Shown here piece after piece: positions 26,215 through 35,684 of a stretch of DNA of 51,333 nt (its first letter is position 1; every line of letters starts with the position of its first letter). The stretch is from an uncultured Clostridia bacterium (lineage in GTDB: Bacteria; Bacillota; Peptococcia; Peptococcales; Peptococcaceae), in contig CALXUG010000018.1 of the NCBI GenBank assembly GCA_944391625.1, positions 1-51,333 on the forward strand, in the 5' to 3' direction. The notes below the pieces were generated by a model that worked only from the letters and a program-made list of their open reading frames with translations, was not told the origin of the DNA and did no database searches. The position numbers were made by a program, and so were the translations under genes.

Positions 26215-26245
26215 AATAATTCCTCCCCAATCTAGTATAAAATCA

Positions 26246-26315
26246 AAATGTTAAAACATCTTTACATTTCGATTATAACATACAGCAGTAAAATGTCAAG
26301 AGATCTTAACATTTT
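26246..26315 (-). promoter_or_regulatory. Promoter with two palindromic operators of the membrane protein/XRE operon
   Basis: On the minus strand TTGACA (26299-26294), 16-bp spacer, TATAAT (26277-26272). Operator-like palindrome 1 is AAAATGT..AGATCT..ACATTTT (26290-26315), over the -35 box. Palindrome 2 is AAATGT..ACATTT (26246-26269), just downstream of the -10. Two similar sites around one promoter suggest cooperative repression by the XRE protein. Confidence 0.65.
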
Positions 26316-26447
26316 AGCATAAAAATTTATTTCTTCCACCAAGACACTTGTAAAACCTACCTATAGTTCAGAGATAAACCAACTTTTCGTTATCCATACT
26401 TGTGAAAAAGAAAAAATCTATATAATGAAAATAGCATTTTATCCAAC

Positions 26448-26487
26448 GCAAAAAGCTGCTTCGCCTTTTGTTTGCGAAACAGCTTTT
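26448..26487 (-). terminator. Intrinsic terminator of the DUF1540 gene
   Basis: Minus-strand AAAAGCTGTTTCGC pairs with GCGAAGCAGCTTTT over a short loop and ends in TTTTTGCG. The rest of 26316-26447 shows nothing recognisable. Confidence 0.75.
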
Positions 26488-26510
26488 GCTAATCAGTTAT
26501 TCTTTATCGC

Positions 26511-26675
26511 TTATTTCAGGGTGAAAGACTGGCAGTCGGTACACTGATCCTGTGTAGGATTTGCTTCGTGGGTGCCGATCTGGATTTCACGCAAAGAGCA
26601 ATAGTTCTGACCTGCTGCGTGATGTCTGCACTGCTGTACAGTACATTTGATGCTCTGATTAATCTGTCCGTTCAT
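26511..26675 (-). CDS. DUF1540 domain small cysteine-rich protein
   Basis: 54 aa, four or five cysteines in KCTVQQCRHHAAGQNYCSL and CTDCQSF, as in DUF1540 proteins of spore-forming Clostridia, which are thought to bind metal. AGGAGG stands 8 nt before the chosen ATG at 26675; the longer frame from 26735 lacks a ribosome site. Confidence 0.9.
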   Translation of the reverse strand: MNGQINQSIKCTVQQCRHHAAGQNYCSLREIQIGTHEANPTQDQCTDCQSFTLK

Positions 26676-26808
26676 AATACTTACCTCCTGAATGAAATAA
26701 ATTAGTGGTACATCCGATAGTATGGACAGCGTCATCTTCTTTTATACGGTTACGATTATTTTTTTCAAAATTTTATACTGGCCAGCTTTTTTCTGCCTGC
26801 ATATTGGC

Positions 26809-27750
26809 TCAAATAAATGCAAACTGCCGCAGCAGCGCAATAAAAATAAACAAGGTAAAACAAGATATGATAGAGGTAATCACCACGATTTGCCCGGCTA
26901 AATGATGGTCGGCATTTTCATTTTGCGCCATAATATAGCCCGACACCGCCGCAGGTGAGGCATACATAGCCAGCAACGATGCCAATGCCTGACCGCGAAA
27001 ACCCAAAGCAATCGCGGGAGGCAAAAATAACAGCGGCACAATCAGCACTTTGCCAATCACAGCTGTGACCAACAGCTTCACACTGGTAGTTTCCAAGTTT
27101 AAGTCTAAATCAGCGCCCAAAATCAATAACGCCAGCGGAATGGTAATACCGGCTAAATCAGATAAAGTTGCATCCAAAAAAGTGGGAAACTGTATGCCGC
27201 ATAACGTGTAGAGCATGCCCAGCACTGTTGCAATAATTAAAGGATTTCGTGCAATACTGCCAAGCATTTTTATCGGATCGTGTTTATTTTGCCCATTAAA
27301 CCGTTCAAATAAATACACCGCCAGCAAATTAAACAACGGCACAATAATGGCAATCAGCATGGTAATGGTGGCAATGGACTCTCCCTGATAGATATTGCTG
27401 ACGATGGGAATTCCCAATATCACATAGTTGCTGCGGTAAATGCCCTGAATCATTACACTCTGCTGCTCAGGGTGCTGCACCGTCCGCGGAATAATCCACA
27501 ACAAAACTGCAAATAACAATAACACAGACACTATGGCATAACTAATCAGATGCCATTCAAAATATTGTCGAAAATCGGTAGCCCGCACATTATTAAACAG
27601 CATCACTGGTAAAAAACATTTAAAGCACAACCGATTTAAATCACCAATCATACGTTTAGGCATCAGTCCGATTTTTTGTAAAAAAGCACCCAGTAAAATG
27701 GTGAGAAAAACCGGCAGCATCACCTGAAAGGATAACAAAATAGATTCCAA
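26809..27750 (-). CDS. AEC family transporter (auxin efflux carrier type)
   Basis: 313 aa with about 10 membrane segments and the family patterns LPVFLTILLGAFLQKIGLMP at the start, RSNYVILGIPIVSNIYQG and SPAAVSGYIMAQNENADHHLAGQIVVITSIISCFTL at the end. Members move organic acids such as malate. TTG at 27750 was chosen: GAGGAG lies 9 nt before it, and the protein then starts in the usual place; the longer frame from 27822 contains a hairpin. Confidence 0.88.
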   Translation of the reverse strand: MESILLSFQVMLPVFLTILLGAFLQKIGLMPKRMIGDLNRLCFKCFLPVMLFNNVRATDFRQYFEWHLISYAIVSVLLLFAVLLWIIPRTVQHPEQQSVMIQGIYRSNYVILGIPIVSNIYQGESIATITMLIAIIVPLFNLLAVYLFERFNGQNKHDPIKMLGSIARNPLIIATVLGMLYTLCGIQFPTFLDATLSDLAGITIPLALLILGADLDLNLETTSVKLLVTAVIGKVLIVPLLFLPPAIALGFRGQALASLLAMYASPAAVSGYIMAQNENADHHLAGQIVVITSIISCFTLFIFIALLRQFAFI

Positions 27751-27805
27751 GTAAATTGACTCCTCTCCACATGTAATCATACTACACATTAACAGGTAAA
27801 CGTAC

Positions 27806-27844
27806 AACAGCAGGAGCTGCACCGTTAACGCAACTCCTGCTGTT
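27806..27844. terminator. Hairpin between ileS and the AEC gene
   Basis: AACAGCAGGAG (27806-27816) pairs with CTCCTGCTGTT (27834-27844). The T-run is better in the plus direction, yet it is the only candidate to end the ileS operon transcript, which reads in the minus direction. Confidence 0.5.
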
Positions 27845-27894
27845 TATTTATAAATATATAGAACTCGTTTATTCCATCACAAAAGCCCTGCTAT

Positions 27895-30675
27895 TTATTC
27901 TGTTCTGGCAGCCATTACAGCAGCGCACTGCGGACACAAACCGTTTTCGTCCAGAGTTTCAAAATGAACCCAGCAGCGTGCGCAGGCAGCACCGGCAGCA
28001 GCAGCAATTACAACACCCAATCCTTTGACATCTTCACTGATATAGGCATCGCTTGGAGCTTCATCCATCGTTTTTACGGTAACCTGAGATACAATAAAGA
28101 TGGTTGCCAATTGGGATTCCATCTGCTGCAGCAATTCTAATGTTTCTCCTTCTGCATAGAGAATAGCCTGTGCATCTAACGCTTTCCCGATCTCTTTGCT
28201 AGCCCGTTTTTCTTCTAATTTTTTGGTTACTTCACTGCGGATATCCAACAGTTTATTCCATTTTTCTTCCAATTCATCATTGATTGCCTCTGGATTTACC
28301 TGTGGCCAACCGGATAATTGAACACTCAGTTCTTTATCTTCTTTGTCCAGATATTTCCACACTTCTTCTGTTGTGAAAGATAAAATCGGTGTCAAAATCT
28401 GCGCTAAGGAAACACAGATTTCATACAACGCTGTCTGGCAGGAACGGCGTTCTTTGCTGTTGGCCATATCACAGTATAACCGATTCTTCACAATATCCAT
28501 ATAAATGGCGCTGAGGTCTACATTACAGAAATTATGCACTGCGTGATATACCACATGGAATTCACAATCTTCATAACCCTTGTTCACTTTTTCCAGCAGC
28601 TTGTGCAATTTCATAATAATCCACTGATCCAACTCTTCCATATCCTGCAGCGCAATGGCATCTGTTTTATAATTGAAATCAGCGATATTGCCCAGTAAAT
28701 AACGGAATGTATTGCGGATTTTGCGATATGCCTCGCTGACCTGTTTTAAAATCCCCTGAGATACTGCAATATCATTACGATAATCGGCAGAAGCAACCCA
28801 CAAGCGCAAAATATCAGCGCCCATATCATTGATTACTTTCAGCGGATCTACCCCATTGCCCAGAGATTTACTCATTTTGCGGCCTTCCTCGTCAACCAGG
28901 AAACCGTGAGTCAATACCGATTTATATGGCGCAACGCCATCAACTGCTACAGAAGTCAGCAAAGAGGAGTTGAACCAACCGCGATGCTGGTCACTGCCTT
29001 CCAGATATAAATCAGCCGGTGTGGACAATTCTGGACGAATCTTCAGAACCCCTTTATGGCTGGAGCCAGAGTCAAACCAAACATCCATAATATCTGTTTC
29101 TTTACGGAAATGTGTTCCACCACATTTTGGGCAAACCAGACCTTCAGGAATCAATTCTTCCACATCTTTAGCAAACCAAATATCAGAGCCATGTTCCCGA
29201 ATCAATTCTTGCACCCGTTCAATGGTGGCATCATTGACAATGGGCTCATTACAATCGGTACAATAGAAAATCGGGATTGGCACACCCCAGGTTCTCTGCC
29301 GGGAAATGCACCAGTCGCCGCGGTCAGCAACCATGTTATAAATCCGATCATGTCCCCAGGATGGGAAGAATTTAACTTTATCAATTTCATCCAACGCTTT
29401 TTGACGGAATCCATCTACAGAAGCAAACCATTGCTCTGTTGCCCGGAACAACGTTGGCTGTTTACATCTCCAGCAGTGAGGATATTGATGCTTGATAAAT
29501 TTTAATTTTAACAGATATCCGTTGTCGTCCAACCACTGACAAATTGCTTTGTTGGCGTCATCAGTAGTCAATCCTGCAAACTGTCCTGCTTCTTTGGTCA
29601 ATTTTCCATAATTGTCAACAGGAGAAATAATATCCAGATTATACTTCTGTGCTACTACAAAGTCTTCCATACCATGACCAGGTGCAGTGTGTACGCAGCC
29701 ACTACCAGCTTCCAGGGTAACATGTTCACCCAGAATTACAACCGAATCCCGATCCAAAAATGGATGGCGGCACAGCATACCTTCCAGCTGCTGCCCTTTC
29801 CACTGGCCCACTACCTGATAGTCTTCCGGCAGACCGCAATCATTGATAACGTTAGCCAGCATTTCTTTGGCGATTAAATATTTTTCATCACCAAACTGCA
29901 CCAGCTGATAGTCAAATTCAGGATGAATCGAGATTGCCATATTGCCCGGCAACGTCCATGGTGTGGTGGTCCAGATAACAACATAAACATGTTCCAAATC
30001 AAAATTGCCTTTGGAATCTTTCACCGGGAATTTTACATAAATAGACGGAGATTTTTTCTCTGCATATTCAATCTCTGCTTCTGCTAAAGCAGTTTCACAA
30101 TCAGGACACCAGTGTACCGGTTTCAGACCTTTATAAATATAACCTTTTTTGGCCATATCACCAAATACACCAATTTGCTCCGCTTCAAATTTAGGGTCTA
30201 ATGTAACGTAAGGATGTTCCCAGTCCCCACGCACACCCAAGCGACGAAACTGTTTTTTCTGGTTTTCTACTGCATCCAGCGCAAAATTAGCGCAAGCCTG
30301 CCGAAAAGCCACCTTATCCACACCATGATGGTCCAGTCCCAGCGCTTTAATCGCTTTTAACTCAATAGGAAGTCCATGGGTGTCCCAACCAGGCACATAA
30401 GGCGCGTCAAATCCTGTCATACTTCTATGTTTAATAATAATATCTTTCAATACTTTATTTAAAGCATGTCCCAAATGGATATCCCCATTGGCATAAGGAG
30501 GGCCGTCATGCAAAATGAATTTGGGATGTCCTGCATTTTTTTCTGCAACTTTATGATAAATGTCGTTGCTGTCCCAAAATTCCAACATTTCCGGTTCTTT
30601 TTTCGGCAGATTCCCACGCATCGGGAACTCTGTCACGGGCAGATTCAAAGTTTTACTGTAATCTACTTTTTCCAC
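27895..30675 (-). CDS. ileS: Isoleucyl-tRNA synthetase
   Basis: 926 aa, normal for bacterial class Ia IleRS. ATP-binding HIGH motif in [16 protein letters not shown] near residue 57-72, KMSKS motif in [12 protein letters not shown] near 600, an editing (CP1) domain between them, and a C-terminal zinc finger with C..C in CARCW and CPQC. Charges tRNA-Ile and edits valine. GTG at 30675 was chosen because GAGGTG lies 9 nt before it; ATG at 30687 lacks spacing. There is no T-box leader in the 75-bp gap to divIVA, so it seems to be expressed with the division operon. Confidence 0.97.
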   Translation of the reverse strand: MEKVDYSKTLNLPVTEFPMRGNLPKKEPEMLEFWDSNDIYHKVAEKNAGHPKFILHDGPPYANGDIHLGHALNKVLKDIIIKHRSMTGFDAPYVPGWDTHGLPIELKAIKALGLDHHGVDKVAFRQACANFALDAVENQKKQFRRLGVRGDWEHPYVTLDPKFEAEQIGVFGDMAKKGYIYKGLKPVHWCPDCETALAEAEIEYAEKKSPSIYVKFPVKDSKGNFDLEHVYVVIWTTTPWTLPGNMAISIHPEFDYQLVQFGDEKYLIAKEMLANVINDCGLPEDYQVVGQWKGQQLEGMLCRHPFLDRDSVVILGEHVTLEAGSGCVHTAPGHGMEDFVVAQKYNLDIISPVDNYGKLTKEAGQFAGLTTDDANKAICQWLDDNGYLLKLKFIKHQYPHCWRCKQPTLFRATEQWFASVDGFRQKALDEIDKVKFFPSWGHDRIYNMVADRGDWCISRQRTWGVPIPIFYCTDCNEPIVNDATIERVQELIREHGSDIWFAKDVEELIPEGLVCPKCGGTHFRKETDIMDVWFDSGSSHKGVLKIRPELSTPADLYLEGSDQHRGWFNSSLLTSVAVDGVAPYKSVLTHGFLVDEEGRKMSKSLGNGVDPLKVINDMGADILRLWVASADYRNDIAVSQGILKQVSEAYRKIRNTFRYLLGNIADFNYKTDAIALQDMEELDQWIIMKLHKLLEKVNKGYEDCEFHVVYHAVHNFCNVDLSAIYMDIVKNRLYCDMANSKERRSCQTALYEICVSLAQILTPILSFTTEEVWKYLDKEDKELSVQLSGWPQVNPEAINDELEEKWNKLLDIRSEVTKKLEEKRASKEIGKALDAQAILYAEGETLELLQQMESQLATIFIVSQVTVKTMDEAPSDAYISEDVKGLGVVIAAAAGAACARCWVHFETLDENGLCPQCAAVMAARTE

Positions 30676-30762
30676 GTTACCATTCACCTCAAAATAATAT
30701 ATACTATACTTTTTATTAATAAATACCGCGTGTATAAACAGTTATCGGCATTTCTACAACCA

Positions 30763-31386
30763 TTATTTCAAATTCGCTGTTTCCATAATTTCTTTCAGCT
30801 TCACGTTAATTTTTGTTTCTTCATTTTCGGACAAAGCTATATCTGTTAAATCTGTCTTTGTTTCTGCTGCCAGATGTTCTTTTGCTTTATTTTCCTGCTT
30901 TTCTTCCTGACTCAAATAGCTGGCCATCTGCGAAGTAGAAATCCCTACTTCTTCCTGATCCAACATCTGAATCTGATTTTGAAAATATTCTTTCAATGTT
31001 TCTTTGGCATCATGATACCGGCTGGCCAAAGTGGTATAATCATTCAAAACTTTATTATATTTTTCCTCTGTACTACCAATGATTTTCTGAGCTTCTTCTT
31101 CTGCCTGGGCAATAATTTCCGCTGCTCTGCCTTCTGCATCCTGCTTTAGCTGATCGGCAAAACGCTGCGCAGATACCAAAGCATTATTCAGCGAAATTTC
31201 TTTTTCCCGATAGTTGTTCATATTTTCACTGTAATTGCTGAGCTGTGTTTTCAGCATATCAATTTCCCGCTGCATTTTTTCATAGTCGACGATAATTTCA
31301 TCCAGAAATTCGTCCACTTCTTCTGCATCGTATCCTCGCATAGATTTTTTAAATTCTTTATTGTGGATGTCCATCGGTTTCAGCAT
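30763..31386 (-). CDS. divIVA: DivIVA domain cell-division protein
   Basis: 207 aa. N-terminal [38 protein letters not shown] is the DivIVA membrane-curvature domain, followed by long coiled coil ([14 protein letters not shown]..., [28 protein letters not shown]). It marks negatively curved membrane at the septum and poles. ATG at 31386 chosen: AAAGGAG lies 8 nt upstream. It is between ylmH and ileS as in the classic Bacillota order. Confidence 0.95.
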   Translation of the reverse strand: MLKPMDIHNKEFKKSMRGYDAEEVDEFLDEIIVDYEKMQREIDMLKTQLSNYSENMNNYREKEISLNNALVSAQRFADQLKQDAEGRAAEIIAQAEEEAQKIIGSTEEKYNKVLNDYTTLASRYHDAKETLKEYFQNQIQMLDQEEVGISTSQMASYLSQEEKQENKAKEHLAAETKTDLTDIALSENEETKINVKLKEIMETANLK

Positions 31387-31417
31387 AGGATAAGCTCCTT
31401 TCAATTCCAATTCTTGA

Positions 31418-32182
31418 TTAAAGATATTTCAAGATGCACAACTTCAATTTTCCTTTTCGAGTTTCACCAGATAGTTGTCCAATGCGCAACCGACCTTTTC
31501 CCCGACAGGAAATTATGTCACCCTGCTGACAAATATAGTCATTTTTTTCTATTTCACTATGGTTTACTTTTACTTTACCACTCTGAATCAATTCCATGGC
31601 TTTTGTACGAGATAGTCCCAATCCATTGGCCAACACAGTGTCCAAACGCATAGAAGCAACCATAATATGTAGTTCTTTTATATTTTGCACCGGTGGTTGA
31701 AAATCATCTAACGATAATTCGGTTACTGTCATAGGCACATGTTTTACCCGCAATTCATTTTGCAGCAAATAATCTGCAATTTCCTGCTGTACAAACAAAT
31801 CAAAGCCTGTTTCATGCACCAGCAAATCACCAAACTTTTCACGGCGCAAGCCCAACCCCATAACAGCACCCAAAAAATCACGATGGGTCACGGAAACAAA
31901 ATCCAAACGTCCCTGAAAACGAAACAGACAAATGCCTGCCGATATACAGGATGGTTCTGCATATTCAGGAAACAAAACCAATCGTTTTCGCTCTGCTTCC
32001 GCATAACCGCCACAAAATAAATAACGCAAAAATTTTCTGGAACGCAAAAACTCCTCTGCTACAATCTGTAACCGTGGTTCCAGAAAATCTGTTACACTCT
32101 CCTGATAACGCTGCTCCACCCGCTCCAGACCATCTTCCAGCCTGCTGAGAAATTGTTTTTCTTCTGTCGAAAGCGTCAGCAT
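31418..32182 (-). CDS. ylmH: YlmH-type S4 domain RNA-binding protein
   Basis: 254 aa. The C-terminal S4 domain ([30 protein letters not shown], near residues 175-205) binds RNA, and the N-terminal half matches YlmH. In B. subtilis YlmH is a ribosome-quality-control factor that handles obstructed 50S subunits. GGAGGATGGC lies 3 nt before the ATG. Located between yggT and divIVA. Confidence 0.94.
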   Translation of the reverse strand: MLTLSTEEKQFLSRLEDGLERVEQRYQESVTDFLEPRLQIVAEEFLRSRKFLRYLFCGGYAEAERKRLVLFPEYAEPSCISAGICLFRFQGRLDFVSVTHRDFLGAVMGLGLRREKFGDLLVHETGFDLFVQQEIADYLLQNELRVKHVPMTVTELSLDDFQPPVQNIKELHIMVASMRLDTVLANGLGLSRTKAMELIQSGKVKVNHSEIEKNDYICQQGDIISCRGKGRLRIGQLSGETRKGKLKLCILKYL

Positions 32183-32197
32183 GCCATCCTCCTTCGC

Positions 32198-32461
32198 CTA
32201 AAACAATACATGAAGCACCGCAACCAACACCTGATAAGCCAATTGGATAACTACCAGAGCAACCATTGGTGTAAAATCTAAGGGATAACGCAAAGCGTCA
32301 GGCATAAATCTGCCGCACAAATTTAAAACAGGATCGGTAATTTCGTATATATACCGCAAAATCGAATTGTATGGATTGTGTGGTATAAAAGATAGTAGAC
32401 AACGTATCAGAATCAGAAAATTCAATACGCCTACCGCTGTCCGCAAAAATAAATAAATCAT
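32198..32461 (-). CDS. yggT: YggT family membrane protein
   Basis: 87 aa with two hydrophobic segments (near 5-25 and 60-85), with RCLLSFIPHNPYNSILRYIYEITDPVLNLCGRFMP between. YggT/YlmG proteins influence division and envelope integrity. Its ATG overlaps the proC stop by 4 bp, so they are translationally coupled. Confidence 0.93.
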   Translation of the reverse strand: MIYLFLRTAVGVLNFLILIRCLLSFIPHNPYNSILRYIYEITDPVLNLCGRFMPDALRYPLDFTPMVALVVIQLAYQVLVAVLHVLF

Positions 32462-33273
32462 TCTTTTTCACCAAGCTCCTTTGAACGAAGATATGCTTGC
32501 TGCACTGCCTCTATCATAGCACTGCGCACGCCTTTTTCCTCCATCACCTTTAAAGCACGGATGGTAGTACCGCCCGGACTGGTTACCTGATCTTTTAAAA
32601 CACCGGGATGCTCTCCCGTTTCTAACAACATCATAGCAGAACCTGCCATAGTCTGCGCTGCCAACTGGTATGCCGTCGCCCGCGGCAACCCCGTCAAAAC
32701 TGCACCATCAGCCAGAGCTTCCAAAATTTGATACATATACGCCGGACCGCTGCCGCTGACCGCGCCTACAGCATCAATATATGCTTCTTCTATTAAAATA
32801 GTCTTACCAACACTATTAAACATATCCAAAACAATCTGTTTCTGTTCTTCTGTTGCCAATGCGCCTGCTGCAACACCCGTCATACCCCAGCCAATTTTGG
32901 CCGGTGTATTGGGCATCACACGAAAAATAGCCGTCTCGCCCAACTGCTGGCTCAATGCCGCAATAGAAATTCCTGCCATAATAGAAATAATTGTCTGGGA
33001 AGACTGCGGTTTTTTACGCAGCTGACTGCACATCAAAGAAAACTGCTGTGGTTTTACCGCAATTACAATATGCTGCGCCTGTTCCACTACCTGATCATTG
33101 CTGGCAGCTGCATGAATGCCCAATGTCTGCTGTAATCTCTGTAATTTCTCCTGACTGCGGTTAGACATAATAATATCATCACCTTGACACAGCCCCCGCT
33201 GTATCATACCGGCAGCAATGGTTTCTGCCATAGCGCCGGCACCAATAAACCCAAAGCGATATGCGCCGGTCAT
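32458..33273 (-). CDS. proC: Pyrroline-5-carboxylate reductase
   Basis: 271 aa, usual length. N-terminal NAD(P)-binding FIGAGAMAETIAAGMIQRG, central FRVMPNTPAKIGWGMT, and the C-terminal dimerisation domain with AVSGSGPAYMYQILEALADGAVLTGLPR and LKDQVTSPGGTTIRALKVME. Makes proline from P5C. It overlaps sepF by 1 bp and yggT by 4 bp; its presence inside the ylm cluster is common in this group. Confidence 0.96.
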   Translation of the reverse strand: MTGAYRFGFIGAGAMAETIAAGMIQRGLCQGDDIIMSNRSQEKLQRLQQTLGIHAAASNDQVVEQAQHIVIAVKPQQFSLMCSQLRKKPQSSQTIISIMAGISIAALSQQLGETAIFRVMPNTPAKIGWGMTGVAAGALATEEQKQIVLDMFNSVGKTILIEEAYIDAVGAVSGSGPAYMYQILEALADGAVLTGLPRATAYQLAAQTMAGSAMMLLETGEHPGVLKDQVTSPGGTTIRALKVMEEKGVRSAMIEAVQQAYLRSKELGEKE

Positions 33274-33797
33274 TAGAAATCACCCCTGCGATTATATTGG
33301 GTAATCCAGGCGAAAATTTCTTCGTCTGTTGTTTCCATATCATGCTTTAATTCGCTGGCAATGTCAATATTCTGCGGAGCAGCCAAAATAATTCCCTGGC
33401 TTACTTTTTGAATAGTGCCGTCAATGGCATAAACAACCCCGCCGATAAAATCAATAATCTTTGCTGCAATATCAGTATCGCAGGATTCAATATTAATCAC
33501 AACTGCTTTTCGGTCTAACAAATTATCAGCAATCCCCTGCGATTCTTCAAACCGAACCGGTTCAACCAGCACAACTCGTGCATTGTCCCCTTCCTGCTGC
33601 GGGTTTGCAAATTCTCTGTTTGGATTTGTAAAAGAAACCACATTATTAATACGCGGCATTGGCTTTGGCTCCGATTTCACCGGCATAGCGGTTACTTTTG
33701 GAGTTTGCTGCGGCGCTTTTTCCACTGGTGTTTCTTCTTCATATTCTTCTCTTTCCACAAAACCCAACACATCTACTACCTTATCAAGAAATCCCAT
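33273..33797 (-). CDS. sepF: Cell division protein SepF
   Basis: 174 aa. N-terminal amphipathic GFLDKVVDVLGF membrane-binding helix, a flexible middle, and a C-terminal SepF fold (RVVLVEPVRFEESQGIADNLLDRKAVVIN..., DFIGGVVYAIDGTIQKVSQGIILAAPQNIDI). Anchors FtsZ to the membrane at the septum. ATG at 33797 is chosen, 8 nt after AGGAG; the ATG at 33803 would be directly on the ribosome site. Confidence 0.96.
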   Translation of the reverse strand: MGFLDKVVDVLGFVEREEYEEETPVEKAPQQTPKVTAMPVKSEPKPMPRINNVVSFTNPNREFANPQQEGDNARVVLVEPVRFEESQGIADNLLDRKAVVINIESCDTDIAAKIIDFIGGVVYAIDGTIQKVSQGIILAAPQNIDIASELKHDMETTDEEIFAWITQYNRRGDF

Positions 33798-33812
33798 TTT
33801 CATCTCTCCTTA

Positions 33813-34490
33813 TTAAGCAAACATGCTTCTGCCAACACGAACCATATTGGCGCCCTCTTCTACTGCCACCTGATAATCGTGGCTCATACCCATAGACAAA
33901 ATATTCATTTCAATATTTGGAATCTTTCTGGCTTTTATTTCTTCAAATAGTTGATACATTTTGCGGAAAATTGGCCGCACCTGCTCTGTATCTTCAAAAA
34001 ACGGTGCGATATTCATCAGCCCTACCACATGGATACCGGGCATCGTGCTGACCATCTCCAAAAAAGGAATCACTTCTTCTTCTGCCAAACCAAACTTACT
34101 TTCTTCATCTGCAATATTGACCTGCACCAAACAATCCATCGGATGCCCCAGCGCCTGCATACGACGGTCAATTTCTTTTGCCAACGATTCGCTTTCCAAA
34201 GAATGCACCAGCGCCACCTTATCCGCAATATATTTCACCTTATTACTTTGCAGATGACCAATCACATGCCAAGTTGCACCAGGCGCGATTACATCATATT
34301 TATCCATCAATTCCTGTACGCGGTTTTCTCCTAAAATTGTCTGACCGGCAGCCAATACCTGATTAATTTCTTCCGGCGTTCTATTTTTGGTTACTGCCAC
34401 CAATGTAACCGCCTGCTCTGGATGCGGACTCTTTTTTCGAGCAGCCTCCACATTTTGTCTGATTTCTGCAATATTTTCTGCAATGGTCAT
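33813..34490 (-). CDS. yggS: YggS family pyridoxal-phosphate homeostasis protein
   Basis: 225 aa. The PLP lysine is in LVAVTKNRTPEEINQ; also GENRVQELMDKY, WHVIGHLQSNKVKYI, LMNIAPF and LSMGMSHDYQVAVEEGANMVRVGRSMF. PLPBP proteins balance free PLP and affect amino-acid pools. ATG at 34490 is preferred over TTG at 34496 due to spacing. Upstream of sepF in the division cluster. Confidence 0.96.
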   Translation of the reverse strand: MTIAENIAEIRQNVEAARKKSPHPEQAVTLVAVTKNRTPEEINQVLAAGQTILGENRVQELMDKYDVIAPGATWHVIGHLQSNKVKYIADKVALVHSLESESLAKEIDRRMQALGHPMDCLVQVNIADEESKFGLAEEEVIPFLEMVSTMPGIHVVGLMNIAPFFEDTEQVRPIFRKMYQLFEEIKARKIPNIEMNILSMGMSHDYQVAVEEGANMVRVGRSMFA

Positions 34491-34505
34491 TTCCAATCAT
34501 CCCTT

Positions 34506-35456
34506 TTAAAACTTAATATTTTCTCCTTCACGCACCAAATGCGGAGTCGTTACAACAATATCACCACTTTTCAGACCATCATCATCTTCTTCAGTCTGTT
34601 CAATGGCAATCAAACCCAAGTCCGGCCAAGCTTGTCCCGGCGTTACAGGTTTCCAGAATACAAACCCTTTTCGCAAATAATACACACCGGTTTCTCCCTG
34701 TCTTTCTACCAAAGCCTCCTCCGGTATTGCCAGTGCAGTTACACGGTCATAAGGAAGCTCAATTTTATAAATTCTCTGCTGAAAGACAGTTTCCTTCACA
34801 TTTTCTACCTTTAATTTCAAATAGCGATTACCATCTGCGGCATCGGCAATTTCCTGTATCGTCGCCGAAATTTCGTAATCAATATCAACCAACCGCACCG
34901 GTATTCTTTTATCAATCTCCAGCGTATTGGTATACGAGGTACGAGGTACAGTCAAATACAGATAAATATCATCAAAAATATCAATTACCTTGGCATATAC
35001 GGCACCAGCCACAGCATCCGAACCTGTTGTTTCCTGGTCTTTTTCCTGTTGTTCTGCATAGCGTGTTTCCAAATTGGTGCTGCACACCGCGGACAAATCG
35101 GTGTTGCCTTCCAGCCCATCAATCTCATAAGATACCCTGCCGGACGCATTGGTATAAGCAATTGCGCCATTTACGTTAAACACCGCATTTCCCTTCCTTA
35201 CCCGCATCCCTTCTGCTACGGTACGTTCCACAGCACCATCCGCAGGCGCAGGAATGGTATACTCATTACCACTGATTAACCCATATCCGCTGTCTGTGTG
35301 TTCCAGAACCGTTGTCTGAACTTCTTCCGTTTTTACCAAACTACTGACAATCTGATTCATGGAAAGCATCGCCAAAAACCAAACTACTATGATCAGCAGA
35401 AGAATCTTTACAATATTTTCTTTTGGATATCGTTTTCTTCTTTTTGCTTTTGCCAT
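34506..35456 (-). CDS. HlyD-like membrane-fusion/adaptor protein
   Basis: 316 aa, with a single membrane anchor near residues 15-38 (IVKILLLIIVVWFLAMLSM) and an extracytoplasmic portion with a split lipoyl/HlyD_D23-type beta domain (SGNEYTIPAPADGAVERTVAEGMRVRKGNAVF). Similar proteins stand at the head of the yggS-sepF cluster in Peptococcaceae-type genomes. The partner transporter is not adjacent, and a role in envelope biology is only inferred. GCAGGAG precedes the ATG. Confidence 0.85.
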   Translation of the reverse strand: MAKAKRRKRYPKENIVKILLLIIVVWFLAMLSMNQIVSSLVKTEEVQTTVLEHTDSGYGLISGNEYTIPAPADGAVERTVAEGMRVRKGNAVFNVNGAIAYTNASGRVSYEIDGLEGNTDLSAVCSTNLETRYAEQQEKDQETTGSDAVAGAVYAKVIDIFDDIYLYLTVPRTSYTNTLEIDKRIPVRLVDIDYEISATIQEIADAADGNRYLKLKVENVKETVFQQRIYKIELPYDRVTALAIPEEALVERQGETGVYYLRKGFVFWKPVTPGQAWPDLGLIAIEQTEEDDDGLKSGDIVVTTPHLVREGENIKF

Positions 35457-35622
35457 TTTTTTCTCCTGCCTTTAAACTTATCGTTTATTATACAACATTT
35501 TTATGTCAATGAACACCTCTAAACTAGAACTTTTTCTCAATTTGAAAAAATTTCTATGGTATTTTTTTACTGCAAACAATAAATTCTACAAATTATTATT
35601 CCTTTCAACAAATTTCCGGACA

Positions 35623-35657
35623 ATAAAAAATCAGCAGCAGAATCTAAATTCCACTGC
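35623..35657 (-). terminator. Intrinsic terminator of the antiporter gene
   Basis: Minus-strand GCAGTGGAAT, loop TTAG, ATTCTGCTGC (two G-T pairs), followed by TGATTTTTTATTG. The rest of 35457-35684 shows no gene. Confidence 0.6.
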
Positions 35658-35684
35658 CGATCATACGTTTCAAACCATAACGCA

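Noticed and set aside
30676-30762. T-box leader before ileS
   Set aside because: Only ~75 bp between divIVA and ileS, with no specifier loop or T-box sequence.
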